Assembly: GCA_039810525.1 (NCBI GenBank)
Contig: JBDHXE010000068.1
Coordinates: 1 to 11,258, forward strand
From: JBDHXE01 sp039810525
GTDB taxonomy: Bacteria > Bacteroidota > Ignavibacteria > Kapaibacteriales > UBA2268
Direction: 5' to 3'
DNA length: 11,258 nucleotides
Shown: positions 6,692 to 11,258 of the stretch, in pieces
Layout of the letters: each line of letters begins with the position of its first letter
Position numbering within the stretch: position 1 is the stretch's first letter
Program-made: the position numbers and the translations under genes
Notes under the pieces: model-generated
Told to the model about the DNA's origin: nothing
Databases searched by the model: none
What the model saw: only the letters and a program-made list of their open reading frames with translations

Positions 6692-6961
6692 TTACCAACT
6701 TGCTTTACGGACACCGGGCAACTTGCCTTCTAGTGCCATTTGACGGAATACGTTTCTACATAATCCGTATTTTTTATAAACACCTCTTCCACGACCTGTA
6801 AGAGTACATCTGTTTCTTAATCTGGTAGGAGCACTATTACGAGGTAATTTTTGTATTCCTTCCATATCTCCGGCTTCTATAAGTGCCTTGCGTTTTTCAG
6901 CATATTTTTCGACTAATCTTTGTCTTTTTAAGTTTCTTGCAACTACTGATTTTTTTGCCAT
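6692..6961 (-). CDS. rpsN: 30S ribosomal protein S14 (uS14), long form without full zinc site
   Basis: S14 is a 30S head protein next to S3, S10 and S19, required for late head assembly. At 89 residues it is the long, zinc-free class rather than the 61-residue zinc ribbon. The second half, NRCTLTGRGRGVYKKYGLCR (about 51-70) then LPGVRKASW, closely follows the zinc-type pattern, but only two of its four Cys positions remain: the second reads Thr (RCTLT) and the fourth Val (CRNV). Chlorobi-type S14 has the same LTGRGRGVY wording (from memory). Start ATG at 6959-6961; only a weak GAG lies upstream. It is 19 bases from both rplE and rpsH. Together with the Cys-free L36 it suggests a low-zinc ribosome. 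Confidence 0.97.
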   Translation of the reverse strand: MAKKSVVARNLKRQRLVEKYAEKRKALIEAGDMEGIQKLPRNSAPTRLRNRCTLTGRGRGVYKKYGLCRNVFRQMALEGKLPGVRKASW

Positions 6962-6980
6962 TTTAAATTATCACTCTATA

Positions 6981-7634
6981 TTAAACTTTTTTCTTAAATG
7001 GAAAGCCAAATTCAGCTAACAACGAATACGATTCTTCATCTGATTTTGATTTCATTACGAAATTAATATCCATCCCATTAATTTTATTAATTTTATCCAC
7101 ATCAAGCTCTGGGAAGATAATTTGCTCTTTAATACCTAATGAATAGTTACCTCTTCCGTCAAAACTTTTATCTGGGAAACCTCTAAAATCTCTGATACGT
7201 GGAGATGCTATATTAATAAATCTATCAAGAAATTCGTACATTCTAGCTCCTCTAAGAGTAACCATACAAGCTATTGGCATACCTTGGCGTAATTTGAAAT
7301 TAGAAATTGCCTTTTTAGCTTTTTTAACTACTGGTCGTTGCCCAGATATTAATTCTAATTCATTAACTGCACTTTGTAATTGCTTTAAATCTTGTGTAGC
7401 ACTACCAACACCAATATTTATACAAATTTTTTCTAGCTTAGGTACTTGCATTACTGATTTAAAATTATATTTTTTCATCAAATTGGGTACAACATTGCTT
7501 TTGTAAAACTCAAATAGTCTTGCTACTGGTACTTTTTCGTCTTTTACATCTTCAAGTCTTTTGCCTTCTGGTGCAAATTCACCTTTTTTTGCTGCTGACT
7601 TTCCTTGCTGTTGTGAAACAGATTTATTTGCCAT
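6981..7634 (-). CDS. rplE: 50S ribosomal protein L5 (uL5) with N-terminal extension
   Basis: L5 binds 5S rRNA and helix 84 of 23S rRNA in the central protuberance, contacts P-site tRNA and bridges to S13. The 217 residues exceed the usual 179-187. The canonical protein begins at about residue 37 (VARLFEFYKSNVVPNLMKKY) and continues with SVMQVPKLEKICINIGVG (about 60-77), KAKKAISNFKLRQGMPIACM (about 104-123) and RDFRGFPDKSFDGRGNYSLG. The first 36 residues are an extra polar stretch rich in Lys, Glu and Gln (KSVSQQQGKSAAKKGEF). No ATG, GTG or TTG lies in frame at the canonical start, so the extension is probably translated. Start ATG at 7632-7634, 14 bases after rplX. Confidence 0.95.
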   Translation of the reverse strand: MANKSVSQQQGKSAAKKGEFAPEGKRLEDVKDEKVPVARLFEFYKSNVVPNLMKKYNFKSVMQVPKLEKICINIGVGSATQDLKQLQSAVNELELISGQRPVVKKAKKAISNFKLRQGMPIACMVTLRGARMYEFLDRFINIASPRIRDFRGFPDKSFDGRGNYSLGIKEQIIFPELDVDKINKINGMDINFVMKSKSDEESYSLLAEFGFPFKKKV

Positions 7635-7648
7635 TTTATTATACTCAG

Positions 7649-7975
7649 TTAAATTTTAATTTCTTTACCATTAGTTTTTGCAATTCGGGTAATAATATTT
7701 TTACCACCTTTAGTTTCTCTTTTAATTGAGATACGAGTTGCTTTTTTGTCCGAATCTACTAGCATCACATTAGAATAATGAATAGGAAATTCCATTTCTA
7801 CTCTACCGCCTTGCTGATTTTGCTGATTTGGTCTTTGGTGCTTAATATGAATATTTACACCTTCTACTAGTATTCTTGATTTTTTGGTATCTACATCAAG
7901 AACTCTACCAATTTTTCCTTTATCATCACCTGTAATAACCTTTACTTGGTCATTTTTTTTGATTTTATACTTCAT
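7649..7975 (-). CDS. rplX: 50S ribosomal protein L24 (uL24)
   Basis: L24 starts 50S assembly by binding the 5' end of 23S rRNA and sits near the exit tunnel. The 108 residues begin MKYKIKKNDQVKVITGDDKG, a KOW motif (about 6-33), followed by GRVLDVDTKKSRILVEGVNI (about 23-42) and the loop RPNQQNQQGGRVEMEFPIHY. The closing part has SNVMLVD and KATRISIKRE. The length suits bacterial L24 (about 100-110). The ATG at 7973-7975 has GGTG ending 5 bases upstream. Spacing is 15 bases from rplN and 14 to rplE. No unusual feature is seen. Confidence 0.97.
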   Translation of the reverse strand: MKYKIKKNDQVKVITGDDKGKIGRVLDVDTKKSRILVEGVNIHIKHQRPNQQNQQGGRVEMEFPIHYSNVMLVDSDKKATRISIKRETKGGKNIITRIAKTNGKEIKI

Positions 7976-7980
7976 AATTT

Positions 7981-7984
7981 CACC
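7981..7984 (-). promoter_or_regulatory. GGTG-type Shine-Dalgarno for rplX
   Basis: GGTG on the minus strand, 5 bases before the rplX ATG. It could pair with CACC of the 16S rRNA 3' end. Confidence 0.5.
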
Positions 7985-7990
7985 AATTAA

Positions 7991-8359
7991 TTATAACACT
8001 TCAGGTGCTAATGAAACAATTTTCATATAATTTTTTTCACGTAATTCTCTTGCAACTGGACCAAATATACGGGTACCTCTTGGTTCACCTTTATCATTTA
8101 GAATTACAGCAGCATTATCGTCAAATCTGATATATGATCCGTCTCGTCTACCTATTTCTTTTGCAGTTCTAACTATTACAGCTTTAACTACTTGGCCCTT
8201 TTTAACAGCGCCATTTGGTATAGCAGATTTAACAGAAACTACTACTAAATCACCCAAAGAAGCATAACGACGACCATGTCCACCTAATAATCTAATTACT
8301 CGAACTTTTTTTGCTCCAGAATTATCTGCTACTGTTAAATTTGTTTCTTCTTGTACCAT
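7991..8359 (-). CDS. rplN: 50S ribosomal protein L14 (uL14)
   Basis: L14 lies on the 50S intersubunit face, forms bridges to 16S rRNA and is the docking site of the silencing factor RsfS. The 122 residues are the exact family length. Landmarks are MVQEETNLTVADNSGAKKVR (1-20), VIRLLGGHGRRYASLGDLVV (about 21-40), RRDGSYIRFDDNAAVILNDK (about 75-94) and GTRIFGPVARELR (about 99-111). The ATG at 8357-8359 has a strong AAGGAG 6 bases upstream, overlapping the stop codon of rpsQ (TAAGGAG). The high conservation makes this one of the surest calls in the window. Confidence 0.98.
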   Translation of the reverse strand: MVQEETNLTVADNSGAKKVRVIRLLGGHGRRYASLGDLVVVSVKSAIPNGAVKKGQVVKAVIVRTAKEIGRRDGSYIRFDDNAAVILNDKGEPRGTRIFGPVARELREKNYMKIVSLAPEVL

Positions 8360-8365
8360 TTCTGT

Positions 8366-8371
8366 CTCCTT
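8366..8371 (-). promoter_or_regulatory. Shine-Dalgarno AAGGAG for rplN
   Basis: AAGGAG on the minus strand, 6 bases before the rplN ATG. Its first two bases belong to the rpsQ stop codon, so a ribosome ending rpsQ would pass directly over it. Confidence 0.85.
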
Positions 8372-8672
8372 ATTTAGCTCTTTCTACAATATCTACAAGT
8401 ATCCATCTTTTTCTAGCACTAAGTGGACGGCATTCACTAATTTTCACTACATCACCAATATAACATGAATTTTCATTATCATGAGCCATTACTTTTTTTA
8501 CTCTTTTAAAGTATTTTTTGTATAATGGGTGAATAACATGTCTTTCGATAGCAACTATAATAGTTTTATCTGGTTTATTGCTAGTTACTTTACCAACAAG
8601 TATTCTTTTTCTTGATTTTGATTCAGACTTTTCTGAATTATTTTCATTTTTTAAAGTTTGCACATTATCCAT
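8370..8672 (-). CDS. rpsQ: 30S ribosomal protein S17 (uS17) with short N-terminal extension
   Basis: S17 is a primary binder of the 16S rRNA 5' domain and helps fold the body of the 30S subunit. The 100 residues exceed the E. coli 84. The OB-fold core starts near residue 21 (RKRILVGKVTSNKPDKTIIV, 21-40), with AIERHVIHPLYKKYFKR (about 42-58) and the signature GDVVKISECRPLSARKRW (about 73-90). The extra front piece is polar and low in complexity (LKNENNSEKSESKSRK). The ATG at 8670-8672 is favoured by GGTG 6 bases upstream, within the end of rpmC. The gap to rpmC is 3 bases and to rplN 10. Confidence 0.96.
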   Translation of the reverse strand: MDNVQTLKNENNSEKSESKSRKRILVGKVTSNKPDKTIIVAIERHVIHPLYKKYFKRVKKVMAHDNENSCYIGDVVKISECRPLSARKRWILVDIVERAK

Positions 8673-8675
8673 TTT

Positions 8676-8879
8676 TTACACCGTTTCTGAACGTTCATTT
8701 ATAATAGTGTGAATTCTTGCTATATCTCTTCTTAGCACTTTCAAGTAAGTAGTATCATGTAATTGCTTTAAAGCATGCTGAAAAGTTTGTGTTGCCAAAG
8801 TTTCTTTGGAATCTTCTAATAAAATAGTTAATTCATCTAAAGTCAAATCTCTAAGGTCTTTTGCTTTACGTTGCTTCAT
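8676..8879 (-). CDS. rpmC: 50S ribosomal protein L29 (uL29)
   Basis: L29 sits at the polypeptide exit next to L23, where trigger factor and SRP dock. The 67 residues are typical and consist of two antiparallel helices. MKQRKAKDLRDLTLDELTIL leads into the first helix and LEDSKETLATQTFQHALKQL continues it; YLKVLRRDIARIHTIINER (about 45-63) is the second and carries the family's RRDIARI motif. The ATG at 8877-8879 is 2 bases after the rplP stop, and GGTG of the last rplP codons lies 5 bases upstream. It ends 3 bases before rpsQ. The tight rplP-rpmC-rpsQ packing suggests translational coupling. Confidence 0.97.
   Translation of the reverse strand: MKQRKAKDLRDLTLDELTILLEDSKETLATQTFQHALKQLHDTTYLKVLRRDIARIHTIINERSETV
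8679..8682 (-). promoter_or_regulatory. GGTG-type Shine-Dalgarno for rpsQ
   Basis: GGTG on the minus strand, 6 bases before the rpsQ ATG, formed by the last sense codons of rpmC. Confidence 0.5.
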
Positions 8880-8881
8880 AA

Positions 8882-9298
8882 TTACACCAAATCAATACGT
8901 TTTACAAATTTTGTTTTTATTGGAAGTTTATGAGAAGCTAATCTCAATGCTTCCATAGCTGCTTCTTCTGCAACACCATCTACTTCAAAAAGGATTCTTC
9001 CCGGTTTTACTACAGCAACCCATCCTTCTGGACTACCTTTTCCACTACCCATACGAACTTCTAAAGGCTTTTTAGTATAAGGTTTATCTGGAAATATTCT
9101 AATCCACACTTTACCATCACGTTTCAAGAAACGATTAATAGCAATACGAGCCGCTTCAATTTGTCTATTAGTTAGCCAATGAGGTTCTAATGCTTTTAAT
9201 CCAAATGAACCAAAGGAAATTTGTGAGCCGCGGTAAGCTTTTCCAGTCATCCTACCACGCATCGTTTTGCGGTGTTTTACTCTCTTTGGTGATAACAT
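8882..9298 (-). CDS. rplP: 50S ribosomal protein L16 (uL16)
   Basis: L16 helps position A-site tRNA between the peptidyl-transferase centre and the central protuberance, and is a late-assembling 50S protein. The 138 residues match the family. They begin MLSPKRVKHRKTMRGRMTG, then SFGSFGLKALEPHWLTNRQI (about 28-47), EAARIAINRFLKRDGKVWIR (about 48-67) and FPDKPYTKKPLEVRMGSGKG (about 69-88). Arg82 in VRMGSGKG corresponds to Arg81 of E. coli, which is hydroxylated there (family knowledge). Start ATG at 9296-9298 with AGGA about 9 bases upstream. It is 20 bases after rpsC and 2 bases before rpmC. Confidence 0.98.
   Translation of the reverse strand: MLSPKRVKHRKTMRGRMTGKAYRGSQISFGSFGLKALEPHWLTNRQIEAARIAINRFLKRDGKVWIRIFPDKPYTKKPLEVRMGSGKGSPEGWVAVVKPGRILFEVDGVAEEAAMEALRLASHKLPIKTKFVKRIDLV
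8885..8888 (-). promoter_or_regulatory. GGTG-type Shine-Dalgarno for rpmC
   Basis: GGTG on the minus strand, 5 bases before the rpmC ATG; three of its bases are the last sense codon (GTG, Val) of rplP. Confidence 0.5.
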
Positions 9299-9318
9299 CT
9301 TATATATTCCTATTTATT

Positions 9319-9954
9319 TTATTGTTGTTTACCAATTATTTCGCCTTTGCAAATCCAGACTTTTATACCAATTATTCCATAAATAGTTTGAGCTTCACAA
9401 GTTCCATAGTCTATATCAGCTCTAAGAGTGTGTAATGGAATACGTCCTTCTTTATATTGTTCAGTTCTAGCCATTTCTGCTCCACCAAGTCTTCCTGAGC
9501 ACATAATACGAATTCCCTGTGCTCCCATTCTAATAGTGGTATTTACTGACTGTTTCATTGCACGACGAAATGAGATACGACCTTCAAGCTGCTGAGCAAT
9601 ATTTTCAGCTACTAAATATGCATCTAATTCAGGTCTTTTAATTTCACTTATTAATATTTTTACTTCTTTACCAGTAATTTTTTTGATTTCTTCTTCAAGT
9701 AAAGTAATATCTTTACCTGATCTTCCAATAATCATCCCGGGACGTGATGTATTGATAGTAATTCTTAATTGTTTAGCTGTTCTTTCTACAAGTATTCTTG
9801 ATATTCCAGATTTCTTTTTTCTGCTACGAATATAATTTCTTACTTTGATATCTTCTGATATTTTATCAGCTACATTTCTATCATCAAACCAATTGGCATC
9901 CCAATTTCTGTTTATACCTAGTCTAAGTCCGATAGGGTTGGTTTTCTGTCCCAA
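9319..9954 (-). CDS. rpsC: 30S ribosomal protein S3 (uS3)
   Basis: S3 lies on the solvent side of the 30S head and, with S4 and S5, lines the mRNA entry channel with helicase activity. The 211 residues fit a compact family member. They show MGQKTNPIGLRLGINRNWDA (1-20), a type II KH domain with the loop GMIIGRSGKD (about 73-82), and the C-terminal domain with FRRAMKQSVNTTIRMGAQGI (about 129-148). Arg130, Arg131 and Lys134 there match the E. coli helicase residues. SGRLGGAEMARTEQYKEGRI (about 153-172) and PLHTLRADIDYGT follow. The start is TTG (9952-9954), set by the universal MGQK N-terminus and AAGGAG 7 bases upstream. It is the only TTG start in the window. Confidence 0.97.
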   Translation of the reverse strand: MGQKTNPIGLRLGINRNWDANWFDDRNVADKISEDIKVRNYIRSRKKKSGISRILVERTAKQLRITINTSRPGMIIGRSGKDITLLEEEIKKITGKEVKILISEIKRPELDAYLVAENIAQQLEGRISFRRAMKQSVNTTIRMGAQGIRIMCSGRLGGAEMARTEQYKEGRIPLHTLRADIDYGTCEAQTIYGIIGIKVWICKGEIIGKQQ

Positions 9955-9958
9955 AATT

Positions 9959-10336
9959 TTACTCCTTATTTAAGTTTTTATCTTCTGTTTCAGGTGTTGC
10001 TACTACAATAGTCAAGTGATTAGATCTCTTCTTCATTCTATAAGCACGGCCCATAGGAGCAGGTAGAATTCTTTTCATTGAAGTTCCTTGATCTACAAAT
10101 ACTTCTTTTACATAGATTTCATCATCATTTATTGCAATTTCTTCTTGTTCAGCTTTTTTGGTCAAATTAGCTATTGCAGAACGTAGAACTAACTCTGCAT
10201 CTTTTGCAGCCATTTTTGGAGTAAATTTCAAAATTGTTAAAGCTTCTGCAGCTTTTTTCCCTCTAATTTGATCTATCACTATTCTCATTTTTAATGGTGA
10301 TGATGGTATATATCTTTTTAATGCTTTTCCTTCCAT
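9959..10336 (-). CDS. rplV: 50S ribosomal protein L22 (uL22)
   Basis: L22 binds all domains of 23S rRNA; its long beta-hairpin lines the nascent-peptide tunnel at the constriction, where macrolide-resistance and arrest-peptide effects map. The 125 residues start MEGKALKRYIPSSPLKMRIV, followed by IDQIRGKKAAEALTILKFTP (about 21-40), and then the hairpin region VFVDQGTSMKRILPAPMGRA and YRMKKRSNHLTIVVA. The tail PETEDKNLNKE is a short polar addition. Start ATG at 10334-10336 with GAGGA 8 bases upstream. It stops 4 bases before rpsC, and its final codons form the rpsC Shine-Dalgarno sequence. Confidence 0.97.
   Translation of the reverse strand: MEGKALKRYIPSSPLKMRIVIDQIRGKKAAEALTILKFTPKMAAKDAELVLRSAIANLTKKAEQEEIAINDDEIYVKEVFVDQGTSMKRILPAPMGRAYRMKKRSNHLTIVVATPETEDKNLNKE
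9962..9967 (-). promoter_or_regulatory. Shine-Dalgarno AAGGAG for rpsC
   Basis: AAGGAG on the minus strand, 7 bases before the TTG start of rpsC and lying within the last two sense codons (AAG GAG) of rplV. It is the main support for the TTG start. Confidence 0.85.
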
Positions 10337-10344
10337 TTAACTAT

Positions 10345-10349
10345 TCCTC
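10345..10349 (-). promoter_or_regulatory. Shine-Dalgarno GAGGA for rplV
   Basis: GAGGA on the minus strand with an 8-base spacer to the rplV ATG. Confidence 0.75.
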
Positions 10350-10354
10350 ATTGA

Positions 10355-10645
10355 TTACTTTTTAGCTGCTGAACGTTGTTCTTTTCTATGACCTGCATGA
10401 CCTCTATAAATTCTAGTAGGTGCAAATTCACCAAATTTATGTCCTACCATATTTTCTGACACATATACAGGTATAAAATTCTTACCGTTATGCACTGCAA
10501 TAGTATGTCCAACAAAATCAGGTGTAATAGTTGAAGCTCTTGACCAAGTTTTAATTACTTGTTTCTTTTTTGCTTCATTTAATTGTTCAACTTTTTTCAA
10601 AAGTTTGAAACTTATAAATATTCCTTTCTTAAGAGAGCGTGACAT
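10355..10645 (-). CDS. rpsS: 30S ribosomal protein S19 (uS19)
   Basis: S19 forms a head complex with S13 near the A-site finger and contacts tRNA. The 96 residues are near the usual 88-93. They begin MSRSLKKGIFISFKLLKKVE (1-20), continue with VIKTWSRASTITPDFVGHTI (about 30-49) and AVHNGKNFIPVYVSENMVGH (about 50-69), and close with KFGEFAPTRIYRGHAGHRKE, a signature of the family. The ATG at 10643-10645 has AAGGA 7 bases upstream. It lies 14 bases after rplB and 18 before rplV, the standard S10-cluster order. Confidence 0.98.
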   Translation of the reverse strand: MSRSLKKGIFISFKLLKKVEQLNEAKKKQVIKTWSRASTITPDFVGHTIAVHNGKNFIPVYVSENMVGHKFGEFAPTRIYRGHAGHRKEQRSAAKK

Positions 10646-10652
10646 TAATTAT

Positions 10653-10657
10653 TCCTT
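10653..10657 (-). promoter_or_regulatory. Shine-Dalgarno AAGGA for rpsS
   Basis: AAGGA on the minus strand with a 7-base spacer to the rpsS ATG, located just after the rplB stop. Confidence 0.75.
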
Positions 10658-10659
10658 GA

Positions 10660-11258
10660 CTATTTAGACTTTCTATTTCTAACTAAATATTTATTAGATT
10701 GTTTATTATTTTTTCTAGTTTTAAGACCTTTTGCATATTTACCCCATGGCGATCTTGGGTGTAAACGACCACCACCTGATTTAGAAGCACCTTCGCCACC
10801 ACCCATTGGGTGATCAACAGGGTTCATAGCCATACCACGTGTTTGAGGTCTTATACCTTTCCAACGCAAACGTCCTGCTTTACCCCAAAGTATATTTTCA
10901 TAATCTGAATTACCAACTGCACCTAATGTAGCATAGCATTCGTTTAATACCATTCTTATTTCGCCAGAAGGTAATTTAACTTGAGCATACTTATTATCAT
11001 TAGCTACTAATTGAGCTGAGGCACCAGCAGTTCTTGCTAATTGAGCTCCTTTGCCCGGTTTAAGCTCAATATTATGTATAAATAAACCTACAGGAATACT
11101 TTTTAATGGTAAAGCATTTCCATCTTTGTATTCTACTCCCGGACCATTTTCAATTGTATCACCAACTTTTAATTTATTTGGTGCGATTATATATCTATAT
11201 TCACCATCTTGGTATTTAACAAGTGCTATTCTAGCATTTCTATTTGGGTCATATTCTA
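10660..11258 (-). CDS. rplB: 50S ribosomal protein L2 (uL2), partial (5' end beyond window)
   Basis: L2 is a primary 23S rRNA-binding protein needed for subunit association and peptidyl-transferase function. The frame is open to the right edge of the window, giving 198 residues that begin EYDPNRNARIALVKY, which aligns with about residue 82 of E. coli L2; roughly 80 residues are missing. Visible landmarks are YRYIIAPNKLKVGD, NIELKPGKGAQLARTAGASA, LGKAG-like WGKAGRLRWKGIRPQTRG, and MNPVDHPMGGGEG, which keeps the catalytically important His (His229 in E. coli). The end HPRSPWGKYAKGLKTR and the Met after DHP are like Bacteroidetes/Chlorobi L2. The Met at base 10953 is internal, not the start. It stops with TAG, 14 bases before rpsS. 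Confidence 0.97.
   Translation of the reverse strand, partial: EYDPNRNARIALVKYQDGEYRYIIAPNKLKVGDTIENGPGVEYKDGNALPLKSIPVGLFIHNIELKPGKGAQLARTAGASAQLVANDNKYAQVKLPSGEIRMVLNECYATLGAVGNSDYENILWGKAGRLRWKGIRPQTRGMAMNPVDHPMGGGEGASKSGGGRLHPRSPWGKYAKGLKTRKNNKQSNKYLVRNRKSK

Noticed and set aside
789..10662. Absence of TGA among the 23 visible stop codons (20 TAA; TAG in rplB, rplF and infA) as a sign of a changed genetic code
   Set aside because: All genes end at normal lengths and no in-frame TGA is needed to complete any of them. A+T bias and strong TAA preference in highly expressed genes explain the pattern.
10660..10953. A short separate gene starting at the Met at 10953
   Set aside because: The frame is open upstream to the window edge and encodes canonical L2 sequence before this Met, so it is an internal residue of rplB.
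1..11258. A hidden accessory or novel system inside the operon
   Set aside because: All coding space is taken by 24 recognised housekeeping genes, the gaps are at most 46 bases, and no foreign-looking insert, repeat array or mobile-element trace was seen.

Overview
This window is one continuous piece of the conserved bacterial ribosomal-protein locus (the end of the S10 operon, all of the spc operon and the start of the alpha operon). Every gene is on the minus strand, so transcription runs from base 11258 down to base 1. In that direction the order is rplB (5' end outside the window), rpsS, rplV, rpsC, rplP, rpmC, rpsQ, rplN, rplX, rplE, rpsN, rpsH, rplF, rplR, rpsE, rpmD, rplO, secY, map, infA, rpmJ, rpsM, rpsK and rpoA (3' end outside the window). 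All 24 genes are intact as far as they can be seen. I found no gene on the plus strand, no RNA gene, no mobile element, no CRISPR array and no internal terminator. No gap exceeds 46 bases, so there is no stretch of 300 bases without a gene.

Organism: the DNA is clearly A+T-rich. Several features point to the Bacteroidota/Chlorobiota (FCB) assemblage: an 89-residue S14 of the zinc-free type whose C-terminal half looks Chlorobi-like (LTGRGRGVYKKYGLC), an L2 with DHPMGGGEG and HPRSPWG motifs, an L36 ending NKKN-x-RFKQRQG, and a map gene with no adk next to secY. Many genes have good Shine-Dalgarno sequences, which is unusual for true Bacteroidetes and favours the Chlorobi/Ignavibacteria/Kapabacteria side. 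This placement is inference from remembered family patterns; no tree was made.

Layout: bases 11258-8676 hold the end of the S10 cluster (L2, S19, L22, S3, L16, L29). Bases 8672-4087 hold the spc cluster (S17, L14, L24, L5, S14, S8, L6, L18, S5, L30, L15). Bases 4094-1592 hold the secretion, processing and initiation genes (SecY, methionine aminopeptidase, IF1) and L36. Bases 1576-1 hold the alpha cluster (S13, S11, RNA polymerase alpha). Spacing runs from an 8-base overlap to 46 bases, which fits one long co-transcribed unit. The products build both ribosomal subunits, start translation, trim the initiator Met, insert membrane proteins co-translationally and assemble RNA polymerase.

This is essentially an ordinary housekeeping region, and I do not see a new biological system in it. 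The points worth a second look are modest: rpsD (S4) is missing between rpsK and rpoA, exactly where the largest gap lies; L36 has lost all four zinc-ligand positions; L5 carries a 37-residue N-terminal extension; and start sites show an orderly pattern, with four of five non-ATG starts carrying AGGAG and four ATG starts carrying GGTG 5-6 bases upstream.
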